From positions 1 through 7,249 of the forward strand of contig JAGBAU010000328.1 in NCBI GenBank assembly GCA_017938785.1: a stretch of DNA of 7,249 nucleotides. The letters run 5' to 3'. The DNA is from Clostridia bacterium (GTDB lineage Bacteria; Bacillota_A; Clostridia; Christensenellales; Aristaeellaceae). Positions 1 to 5,204 of the stretch are shown here, one piece after another (the stretch's first letter is position 1; every line of letters begins with the position of its first letter). Position numbers and translations under genes: made by a program. The notes beneath the pieces are model-generated. The model saw only the letters and a program-made list of their open reading frames with translations, did no database searches and was not told the DNA's origin.

Positions 1-214
1 CATGAAGGATTTGCACGTGCAGATTTTCGATAAGGGCGAATGCGTATATGAATCCCCCTCCCTGGCGGATATCCAGAAGCATTGCGCCGAGGAAATGGAC
101 ACCTTCTGGGAGCAGTACAAGAGACTGCTCAATCCCCATCGCTACAAGGTGGACCTCTCCGACAGCCTGTGGATGCTGAAGAACTCCATGCTGCAGGGCT
201 ACAGAAGGGGATAA
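1..214 (+). CDS. pncB: Nicotinate phosphoribosyltransferase, C-terminal end (5' partial)
   Basis: Only the last ~70 residues are visible; the gene enters from the left edge, so the ATG at position 2 is most likely an internal Met rather than the start. The segment has the NAPRTase C-terminal signature: a short beta strand (HVQIFDKGECVYESPSL), a helix, then the conserved ending YKRLLNPHRYKVDLSDSLW. In the family this region packs against the barrel of the enzyme that converts nicotinate, PRPP and ATP to nicotinate mononucleotide, in the Preiss-Handler route of NAD salvage in the cytoplasm. The active-site residues lie upstream of the window and cannot be checked. The TAA stop at 212-214 is followed within 6 nt by a strong hairpin, so this is the end of its transcription unit. 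Identification rests on motif recognition of the C-terminal domain alone. Confidence 0.85.
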   Translation, partial: MKDLHVQIFDKGECVYESPSLADIQKHCAEEMDTFWEQYKRLLNPHRYKVDLSDSLWMLKNSMLQGYRRG

Positions 215-220
215 CAACAA

Positions 221-263
221 GAAGCCGGGCACGCAATATTGCGTGCCCGGCTTCCTTAATTTT
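221..263. terminator. Bidirectional intrinsic terminator between pncB and hpf
   Basis: Positions 221-254 form a perfect 34-nt palindrome (arms starting GAAGCCGGGCACGCAAT), giving a GC-rich stem of about 15 pairs with an A/T centre. On the plus strand it is followed by a T-rich tail (256-268, interrupted by AA and C). On the minus strand the tail is TTGTTGTTAT. It sits 6 nt after the pncB stop and 28 nt beyond the hpf stop, between convergent genes, so it can end transcripts from both sides. Confidence 0.8.
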
Positions 264-282
264 TCTTTTGCCTCTCCTCAGC

Positions 283-807
283 TCAGATATCCGGCTGAAG
301 CAGACCGTAGCTGCCGTCGTTGCGGCGATAGAGTACGTTCATGGTCTCGCTTTCCTCGTTCAGGAACAGGAAGAAATCGTGGCCCAGCAGTTCCATCTGG
401 GTGATGGCGTCCTCAATGCCCATGGGCTTCACAGAGAACTTCTTGGTGCGCACGATGTCGTAGCTCTGCTCCTCGTATACCGGGGCCTCCACAACGGGCT
501 CCAGCTCGCTGGTGCGGATGCGCTTCTCCAGCTTGGTGCGGTGACGGCGCAGCTGGCTCTCCAGCTTGTCTACGGCGCGGTCGATGGAAAGATACATATC
601 GTTGGAGGATTCCTCAGCACGCAGGATCACGCCGCCTGCATTGACGGTGATTTCAACAATGTTGCGCGCACCCTTCTGAACTTTGAAGCGCACGGTGGCT
701 TCGGGCTCTTCGCGGAAATAACGTTCCATCTTGGCGAGCTTCTTCTCCACGCGGGATTTCAGGCTTTCGGAAACCGCCATATCCTTGCTGGTGTAAACAA
801 ACTTCAT
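283..807 (-). CDS. hpf: Ribosome hibernation promoting factor, long form (HPF)
   Basis: The 174-residue protein (from the chosen start) has the two-part layout of long HPF. The N-terminal HPF/RaiA domain (about 1-97) is beta-alpha-beta-beta-beta-alpha and rich in Lys/Arg, with the basic helix LRRHRTKLEKRIR at ~87-98. An acidic linker follows (~99-114), then the C-terminal dimerisation domain (~116-174: IVRTKKFSVKPMGIEDAI, DFFLFLNEES, VLYRRNDGSYGLL). In the family, the N domain binds the 30S decoding and mRNA channel region and the C domain pairs two ribosomes into inactive 100S dimers in starvation or stationary phase. A start 6 nt upstream (ATG at 811-813) is open, but the AGGAG at 816-820 lies only 2 nt from it and 8 nt from the ATG at 805-807, so the second ATG (MKFVYTSKDM) is preferred. 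It lies downstream of topB on the same strand, 128 nt away (122 nt to the upstream ATG). Confidence 0.95.
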   Translation of the reverse strand: MKFVYTSKDMAVSESLKSRVEKKLAKMERYFREEPEATVRFKVQKGARNIVEITVNAGGVILRAEESSNDMYLSIDRAVDKLESQLRRHRTKLEKRIRTSELEPVVEAPVYEEQSYDIVRTKKFSVKPMGIEDAITQMELLGHDFFLFLNEESETMNVLYRRNDGSYGLLQPDI

Positions 808-815
808 TTTCATCG

Positions 816-820
816 CTCCT
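816..820 (-). promoter_or_regulatory. hpf ribosome binding site (decides the start)
   Basis: The minus strand reads AAAGGAGCGATGAAAATG. The AGGAG core is 2 nt before the first ATG (too close) and 8 nt before the second (optimal), favouring initiation at 807. The same 11-nt word that contains this site and the first AT is the downstream arm of the inverted repeat described separately. Confidence 0.7.
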
Positions 821-873
821 TTATTGCGAATTCGGCTGTTTGCAAACGCAATTTAAATAGCCGTAATATTAAA

Positions 874-900
874 CTTCTACATCTCTTAACATTTTCCTGC
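874..900 (-). promoter_or_regulatory. Candidate sigma-H-like promoter for hpf
   Basis: On the minus strand GCAGGAAAA (892-900) is followed after 11 nt by GTAGAAG (874-880). This fits the Bacillus sigma-H pattern, RnAGGAwWW, 11-12 nt, RnnGAAT, except for the last base. A start near 867 would give a ~60-nt leader lacking the upstream anti-RBS arm. hpf (yvyD) of B. subtilis is known to use sigma-H and sigma-B. No good TTGACA/TATAAT pair is seen in the gap. This is a motif match only. Confidence 0.3.
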
Positions 901-935
901 TTCGAGATTAGAAATTTTTGCCAAAGGAGCGATTT

Positions 936-2786
936 TTATTTGGACTTTCGTGTGCTGCGCCGCTTCTTCGGGAACTCATTTTCGAACTGTACAGTGGAGT
1001 TTGCGGCCCGGGCGGCGTCCACCAGGAAGATGGAAAACTTGTTGATGCCGTCCAGGAAGCGGGCGGATTTTGCGCCGCGAAGTTCCGCATCGTCAAAGCC
1101 GGCCATGGCGGACAGTGCCTTTTCCCACTTGCCGGTGGTCACGGCGGAGGAAATCTGCTCCGGCACCACGGCGATGAGCTTGCGTCCCTTTTCAGTGGAA
1201 ACCAGGTGCTTGCCGCTGCGGCGGGCATAGCCCACCTGAATCAGACGCTCGATGATGGCGGCGCGGGTGGCGGGGGTGCCCAGGCCCGAATCCTTCATCT
1301 GTTCGCGCAGGGTTTCATCCTCGATGTCCCGCCCGGCATTTTCCATCATCTTCAGGATGGAGGCGTCATTGTGGGGCTGGGGCGGTTTGGTCTTGTTGGC
1401 CTTGATGTTCACCTTTTCCACCCGACGCTTGGCGCCCTTTTCCAGCTTGGGCAGCAGGACCTCGCCCTTTTCCGGCTTATCGCTGCGGTACAGGGCCTTC
1501 CAGCCCTCCCTCAGCGGGGCGGAGCCGGTGGATTTGAAGCGGTGGCCGCCGGCTTCCGTGATGATCTTCGCTGCTTCGTATTCGTAGGCGGGATAGTGAG
1601 CGGCGATCAGGCGGCGCACAACCATATCGTAGATGTTCTTTTCCTCCAGGGACAGGCTCGCCAGGTTCGGCAGCTTCTCCGTGGGCACGATGGCGTGGTG
1701 GTCGCTGATCTTGGAATTATCGTAGAAGCGCTTTGTGTGCATGCGCAGGTTTATGTCTGGGCTGGATACGAATTCCGCGTAGGGCTCGGGCAGCCGTTGC
1801 AGGGTCTTCTGGATTTTGGGCTGCATATCGTCGGAAAGATAGCGGCTATCCGTACGGGGATAGGTGAGCAGCTTGTGGCGCTCATACAGGGCTTGAGCGA
1901 TTTTCAGGGTCTTGTCGGCGGAATAGCCATGTTTCTTGTTGGCTTCCCGCTGGAGCGTGGTCAGGTCGAACAGCTGGGGCGGGGGCATGCGTTTGATTTC
2001 GGCTTCGCTTTCGACGACCGTGGCTTCCCTTTTGAGGGTTTCGGCCTTCACCTTTTCAGCCATTTCCTTGCTGGGCGCGCGGGTTTCCCTGGTTTCCGGA
2101 TTCACCCACAGGCCTTCGTAATCGCCGAAGCTGGCCTTCACCTCCCAGTAATCCTGGGGGACGAAGTTTTCAATTTCGATATCGCGCTTGACGATCAGGT
2201 TCAGGGTGGGGGTTTGCACGCGCCCGATGGACAGGTGGGCGTTGTAGCGCAGGGAGAAGGCGCGGGATGCGTTCATGCCCACCAGCCAGTCGGCTACGCT
2301 GCGGCAGCGGGCGGATTCATACAGCGCGTCGTAGCAAACCGAGGGCTTCAAATTGTCAAAGCCCTGGCGGATGGCTGCGTCGGTCATGGAGGAAATCCAC
2401 AGGCGTTCCACCGGTTTGCGGCAGCCTGCCAGTTCATAGATGTAGCGGAAGATCAGTTCACCCTCGCGGGCGCTGTCCGTTGCGCAGATGATGGAATCGA
2501 TCTTTTCCGAATTCATCAGCTTGCGTACGGTATCATACTGCTTCTTGGTGGCGGGCAGGGCCTTGAGTGGGATGCTTGCGGGCAGCATGGGCAGATCATA
2601 CATGTTCCACTTCTGCCATTTTTCGTTCACCTCGCCCGGCTCGCACAGGGATACCAGGTGGCCGATGGCCCAGGTGATCACATATTCCTCGCCGTAGAGA
2701 TAGCCGTCGCCGCGGCTCTTTACGCCCAGCACCCGGGCGATGTCCTTCGCCACGGACGGTTTTTCGGCGACGATGAGTTTCTTCAT
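936..2786 (-). CDS. topB: DNA topoisomerase III (type IA)
   Basis: This is a 616-residue type IA topoisomerase that passes single strands through a transient 5'-phosphotyrosine break, relaxing negative supercoils and decatenating recombination or replication intermediates. The toprim domain opens with LIVAEKPSVAKDIA (4-17), has AIGHLV (40-45), and has the acidic motif ATDSAREGE (102-110). Further on are RLWISSMTD (128-135), SIGRVQTPTLNLIVKRDIE (186-204), the catalytic-tyrosine motif LTYPRTDSRYL (Tyr309, Arg311), SDHHAIVPT (361-369), and SGLGTPATRAAIIERL (500-515). The protein ends in a basic tail (KKRRSTRKSK) with no zinc-ribbon Cys clusters, so it is somewhat shorter than Bacillus TopB (just over 700 residues). 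The toprim D-S-A-R replaces the usual D-x-D-R; Bacillus TopB also lacks that second Asp. Start: ATG at 2784-2786 with AGGAG 11 nt upstream (2798-2802). It is divergent from the acyltransferase and probably partly co-transcribed with hpf. Confidence 0.95.
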   Translation of the reverse strand: MKKLIVAEKPSVAKDIARVLGVKSRGDGYLYGEEYVITWAIGHLVSLCEPGEVNEKWQKWNMYDLPMLPASIPLKALPATKKQYDTVRKLMNSEKIDSIICATDSAREGELIFRYIYELAGCRKPVERLWISSMTDAAIRQGFDNLKPSVCYDALYESARCRSVADWLVGMNASRAFSLRYNAHLSIGRVQTPTLNLIVKRDIEIENFVPQDYWEVKASFGDYEGLWVNPETRETRAPSKEMAEKVKAETLKREATVVESEAEIKRMPPPQLFDLTTLQREANKKHGYSADKTLKIAQALYERHKLLTYPRTDSRYLSDDMQPKIQKTLQRLPEPYAEFVSSPDINLRMHTKRFYDNSKISDHHAIVPTEKLPNLASLSLEEKNIYDMVVRRLIAAHYPAYEYEAAKIITEAGGHRFKSTGSAPLREGWKALYRSDKPEKGEVLLPKLEKGAKRRVEKVNIKANKTKPPQPHNDASILKMMENAGRDIEDETLREQMKDSGLGTPATRAAIIERLIQVGYARRSGKHLVSTEKGRKLIAVVPEQISSAVTTGKWEKALSAMAGFDDAELRGAKSARFLDGINKFSIFLVDAARAANSTVQFENEFPKKRRSTRKSK

Positions 2787-2809
2787 TTGAATTCACACTC
2801 CTGCCGGAT

Positions 2810-2838
2810 ATGATAACAGGTTGCGGGAAGGCTTGCAA
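2810..2838 (-). promoter_or_regulatory. Predicted sigma-A promoter of topB
   Basis: On the minus strand TTGCAA (2833-2838), a 17-nt spacer and TATCAT (2810-2815) match a housekeeping promoter at 9 of 12 consensus positions. The predicted start near 2803 leaves a leader of only ~17 nt, beginning right at the AGGAG (2798-2802). Confidence 0.55.
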
Positions 2839-2866
2839 GTGAATTTTTCGCAGATATTGAACAATG

Positions 2867-2896
2867 TTGACACTGACGAATTGAAAATTGTATAAT
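2867..2896 (+). promoter_or_regulatory. Sigma-A promoter of the acyltransferase gene
   Basis: A consensus TTGACA (2867-2872) is followed after 18 nt by a consensus TATAAT (2891-2896). The predicted start is near 2903, about 20 nt before the ATG at 2924. The topB promoter lies back to back with it, with the two -35 boxes ~28 nt apart. Confidence 0.75.
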
Positions 2897-2911
2897 GTTT
2901 TTACGATATTG

Positions 2912-2917
2912 GGGGAG
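2912..2917 (+). promoter_or_regulatory. Ribosome binding site setting the acyltransferase start at 2924
   Basis: GGGGAG lies 6 nt before ATG 2924. The longer open frame begins with a TTG at 2888, which overlaps the -10 box and would precede the transcript start, so it is rejected. Confidence 0.75.
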
Positions 2918-2923
2918 AGATTT

Positions 2924-3967
2924 ATGCGAAGATTCATTCCTTTTCCGGACAGTTTCCGGAAAATCAGCAAGCACCGGCAGTTCATATATGGCTTCGCGGC
3001 CCTGTGGATTGTGTTTTATCACATGAATACGAAGATCCCGAACAGGGGCGCCTGGATACCGCTGAGTTTTTTTCAGTCCACAGGTGCGTGCGGTGTGGAG
3101 GTTTTTCTGCTGTTGACAGGCCTGGGCCTGTATAGATCCATGGAAAAGGATCCGCGGCTGGGCAGCTTCTATGGAAAGAGATTTGTGCGCGTTTTCCTGC
3201 CCTCCTTTATTGTGATGGCGGTGTATAATGTGTTTTTATCACACCGGCTGATTGGCTATCTGGGCTCGATCACCTTCTTTGGACAGTGGCTGGGCGTAAA
3301 TACAATATGGTATGTCACATTCATACTTACGATGTATCTGTTCTATCCGCTGATTCACCGCCTGATCGATAGAAGAAAGGGCGTGTTGTGCGCGGGTGCG
3401 GTTTTCTTCTTTGCCCTGGCCTTCCTGCTTGAAGGATTGCCCAATGGCCCGGGAAATGCAGTTCTGCGAATGGTGAGCAGCATTCCCATTTTCCTGGTGG
3501 GATGCGCTGCGGCGCCCCTGTTTGAAAGGAATCAGCCCTTGTCCAAATGGGCCTTGATATGCCCTGTGGTGATTGCGGTTCCGCTGCTGTGTATCCTCAA
3601 AAAGATGGCCAGAAAAGGATATTTGTACTCCTTCCGGGCGCTGAGCTACTTCTTCTATGCGATTGTGCTGGTGATTGTGCTTTCCATAATTGCAGAACTG
3701 CTTTCGCGGAGGAAGATGGGACGCCTGGTCTACCGCCTGTTTGCATTTTGCGGCCAGATTTCATTGGAAATCTATCTGCTCTTCAGCCGGGTGAGGGAGC
3801 TCCTCTCCAGGCTGCCGGGATTCAGCGTGCATGCATGCGGCGGTTTGAAGCTGGATATCGCATCGGCAATCTGTGCGCTGATATTGGCTGTTGCTTTGCA
3901 GAGCCTTGTACAGGCCATCGTCAAAGCCTTCGGGAATGTGCGCGTGCCTGCCCCGGAGGATCCATGA
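2924..3967 (+). CDS. Membrane acyltransferase, Acyl_transf_3 (OafA/NodX-like) family
   Basis: This 347-residue polytopic membrane protein has about ten hydrophobic segments (roughly 21-38, 55-72, 90-105, 110-122, 128-147, 155-170, 185-200, 208-225, 238-260, 270-288, 312-334). Family landmarks appear in order: helix 1 with the presumed catalytic His (ALWIVFYHM, His33), GVEVFLLLTGLGLYRSM (57-73), the cytosolic basic motif YGKRFVRVFLPSF (83-95), IWYVTFILTMYLFYPLI (128-144), SSIPIFLVGC (185-194) and GQISLEIYLLF (277-287). Relatives transfer acetyl or other acyl groups from the cytoplasmic side onto surface polysaccharides, peptidoglycan, lipids or antibiotics; the substrate cannot be told here. 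The position where relatives often have a His after the IYL motif is Phe287. No polysaccharide genes adjoin it, it has its own promoter, and no clear terminator follows. Codon choice is less C-ending than in its neighbours, suggesting lower expression or different ancestry. Confidence 0.85.
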   Translation: MRRFIPFPDSFRKISKHRQFIYGFAALWIVFYHMNTKIPNRGAWIPLSFFQSTGACGVEVFLLLTGLGLYRSMEKDPRLGSFYGKRFVRVFLPSFIVMAVYNVFLSHRLIGYLGSITFFGQWLGVNTIWYVTFILTMYLFYPLIHRLIDRRKGVLCAGAVFFFALAFLLEGLPNGPGNAVLRMVSSIPIFLVGCAAAPLFERNQPLSKWALICPVVIAVPLLCILKKMARKGYLYSFRALSYFFYAIVLVIVLSIIAELLSRRKMGRLVYRLFAFCGQISLEIYLLFSRVRELLSRLPGFSVHACGGLKLDIASAICALILAVALQSLVQAIVKAFGNVRVPAPEDP

Positions 3968-4014
3968 TGCAGGCGCTTTCAAATTCGAAAATTCGGTGAA
4001 TCATATGACGGTGC

Positions 4015-4043
4015 TTGTAAAATAGGGAAGTTTCTGATACAAT
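4015..4043 (+). promoter_or_regulatory. Strong sigma-A promoter of the aldolase gene
   Basis: TTGTAA (4015-4020), a 17-nt spacer and TACAAT (4038-4043) are seen, with TG at 4035-4036 giving an extended -10 (TGATACAAT). The predicted start is near 4050, leaving a leader of about 69 nt. The strength fits the strongly biased codon use of the downstream gene. Confidence 0.8.
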
Positions 4044-4056
4044 ATAAATTAAAGCG

Positions 4057-4071
4057 TGGAAAACGTTTGCA
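4057..4071 (+). promoter_or_regulatory. LacI/CcpA-type operator candidate (cre-like)
   Basis: TGGAAAACGTTTGCA has the CG-centred core AAACGTTT of LacI/GalR-family operators. It matches the catabolite-responsive element pattern WTGNAANCGNWNNCW at every fixed position except the T (G at 4058). It lies roughly +7 to +21 from the predicted start, where bound repressor would block transcription. The regulator is unknown; CcpA or another LacI-family sugar repressor is the inference. Confidence 0.4.
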
Positions 4072-4107
4072 TATCGGATTTTGAAATCAAACCGGCGCAA
4101 GCCGAAT

Positions 4108-4113
4108 GGAGGA
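4108..4113 (+). promoter_or_regulatory. Ribosome binding site setting the aldolase start at 4119
   Basis: GGAGGA lies 5 nt before ATG 4119. A GTG at 4056 would extend the frame by 21 codons, but it lies only a few nt after the predicted transcript start, has no ribosome binding site, and would put the operator inside the gene. It is rejected. Confidence 0.8.
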
Positions 4114-4118
4114 TTACG

Positions 4119-5021
4119 ATGGATACGAGAATTATTGTTCGCAAAGCTCTTGAAAACGGTCTGGTCATCCCCGCCTTCAACATTCCCCATCCGCCGATGC
4201 TCAAAGCCATCGCACAGGCCATCGTGGACGAAAACAGCGTCGCCATGATTCAGGTTGCCCGTCTGGAGTGGGAAAAGTTCGAATCCGAAAGCCTGGAAAA
4301 CATTGCTGACGAATATGCAAAGTATGCCGTAGAGGGCCATACCCTGCTGCACCTGGACCATGTTCCGGTTATCGATGAGGACCACAAGGAAGTGGATTAC
4401 ATCCCGATCATCAAGCGCGCCATCTCCGCCGGCTACGGCTCCGTCATGGTGGACGCTTCCCGCCTGGATTTGGAAGGCAACATTGCCGCTACCCGCGCCG
4501 TTGCCGATATCGCTCATGCAGCGGGCATTCCGGTGGAAGCCGAGCTGGGCGCCGTTATGGGCCATGAAACCGAGCAGACCTCCATTCCCTACGAAGAGAT
4601 CTTCGCCAAGAAGATGGGCTTCACCCGCGTGGACGAGGCTCTGAAGTTCGTGAAGGAATCCGAGTGCGATTGGCTGAGCGTTGCAGTTGGCAGTGTGCAC
4701 GGTGCAATCGCCGATAACCTGCTGGACCAGAAGAAGCCCGCCGCCAAGCTGGATATCGAACATATCGAAACCCTGCGCAATGCCCTGAATATCCCGCTGG
4801 TTCTGCACGGCGGTTCCGGCATTGAGAACGAATATATCACCCGCGGCATCAAGGCCGGCATCGCCAAGATCAACGTTGGTACCGAGCTGCGCCAGCCCTA
4901 CGAGCGCGCCATGCGTGAAAAGAACGATGTGGAATATGCCCGTGAATGCGTTTACAAGCGCTGCCGCGAGCTGATCCGCGATTTCCTGCACACTGCGGAT
5001 GATGCAAAGATCCTGTTCTAA
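4119..5021 (+). CDS. Class II ketose-bisphosphate aldolase (fructose/tagatose-bisphosphate aldolase family)
   Basis: This 300-residue zinc-dependent TIM-barrel aldolase is about the length of GatY/FbaA-type short class II enzymes. Visible family features are VIPAFNI (16-22) and HLDH with catalytic Asp80 and zinc ligand His81. Also present are SVMVDAS (108-114), VEAELG (139-144), AVGSVHG with zinc ligand His194, LHGGSG (229-234) with zinc ligand His230, and the phosphate-binding INVGTEL (251-257; Asn252, Thr255). It should cleave or form a ketose 1,6-bisphosphate via dihydroxyacetone phosphate in the cytoplasm. Unusual points: the conserved Gly after HLDH is Val, followed by an acidic stretch (PVIDEDHKEVDY, 83-94), and the usual SHLPFxENI segment reads SRLDLEGNI, so the substrate is uncertain. 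Codons are strongly C-ending, suggesting high expression. It is a single-gene unit with its own promoter and terminator and no other sugar genes beside it. Confidence 0.9.
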   Translation: MDTRIIVRKALENGLVIPAFNIPHPPMLKAIAQAIVDENSVAMIQVARLEWEKFESESLENIADEYAKYAVEGHTLLHLDHVPVIDEDHKEVDYIPIIKRAISAGYGSVMVDASRLDLEGNIAATRAVADIAHAAGIPVEAELGAVMGHETEQTSIPYEEIFAKKMGFTRVDEALKFVKESECDWLSVAVGSVHGAIADNLLDQKKPAAKLDIEHIETLRNALNIPLVLHGGSGIENEYITRGIKAGIAKINVGTELRQPYERAMREKNDVEYARECVYKRCRELIRDFLHTADDAKILF

Positions 5022-5037
5022 GATCAAAGTGCTTCCG

Positions 5038-5069
5038 TTCCCCGATACTTGCTATCGGGGAATTTCTAT
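5038..5069 (+). terminator. Intrinsic terminator after the aldolase gene
   Basis: A perfect 10-bp stem (TTCCCCGATA 5038-5047, TATCGGGGAA 5053-5062) with a 5-nt loop lies 16 nt after the stop, followed by TTTCTAT. The stem is strong but the T-run is short, so termination may be partial. Confidence 0.7.
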
Positions 5070-5204
5070 AATGAGGCAAACTGTGCGTTAAACGCGGCAA
5101 AGCTGTAAATATGGCATGACCGCTGGAACCCCTGGCGCTTACATGGCGTCCAATGTGGGGATATACCGCAGTTTTTGAATTACCAAGGAAAGAAGGTACA
5201 ACCA
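5070..5204 (+). other. Leader/intergenic region upstream of the L,D-transpeptidase gene
   Basis: This stretch has no convincing gene. A TATAAT at 5067-5072 overlaps the end of the terminator but has no -35 partner at 16-18 nt. Downstream are GGCAAAC (5075-5081), a small hairpin GCGTTAAACGC (5085-5095), GGCAAAGC (5096-5103), and a possible longer pairing of TGTAA (5104-5108) with TTACA (5140-5144). It could be a structured leader, but no known RNA family can be assigned by eye. Confidence 0.3.
5191..5196 (+). promoter_or_regulatory. Ribosome binding site setting a TTG start at 5205
   Basis: AGAAGG lies 8 nt before TTG 5205, and translation from there gives a clean signal peptide. The alternative TTG at 5175 has no ribosome binding site and would add ten polar residues before the signal peptide. 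Confidence 0.75.

Larger units (their letters stand above)
812..933. repeat. 11-nt inverted repeat flanking the topB-hpf gap
   Basis: ATCGCTCCTTT at 812-822 and AAAGGAGCGAT at 923-933 (plus strand) are exact reverse complements. In a minus-strand transcript running out of topB, the arm just after the topB stop (AUCGCUCCUUU) could pair with the hpf ribosome binding site and first AUG (AAAGGAGCGAU) across a ~100-nt loop. The repeat itself is certain; a role in masking hpf translation is inference. Confidence 0.5.

Noticed and set aside
2..4. ATG as the start of a 70-residue protein
   Set aside because: The translation is the C-terminal domain of a much larger enzyme; the ATG is an internal Met at the window edge.
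82..1230. Plus-strand open frame across hpf and the end of topB
   Set aside because: It overlaps pncB and is antisense to two well-supported genes, with no ribosome binding site or family features.
2459..2477. Missing second Asp in the topB toprim motif (D-S-A-R-E)
   Set aside because: At first it looks like a lost metal ligand, but Firmicutes TopB proteins such as that of B. subtilis also lack this Asp (D-A-G-R-E), so it is a subfamily trait.
918..2813. Long plus-strand open frame (631 codons) opposite topB
   Set aside because: It mirrors topB exactly on the antisense strand. Its translation is rich in Gly, His, Phe and Leu with no recognisable domain, as expected from complementing C-ending codons. 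topB has full family motifs.
3968..4014. Terminator after the acyltransferase
   Set aside because: Only short AT-rich repeats (AAATTCGA/AAATTCGG) and a 4-bp TTCA/TGAA pairing are present; there is no stable stem with a T-run.
3921..5027. Minus-strand 368-codon open frame opposite the aldolase
   Set aside because: Antisense shadow of a strongly codon-biased gene; low-complexity translation and no promoter or domain.
5067..5072. TATAAT as a -10 box for the L,D-transpeptidase
   Set aside because: No acceptable -35 box lies 16-18 nt upstream, and the hexamer overlaps the terminator tail of the aldolase gene. It remains possible but is unsupported.
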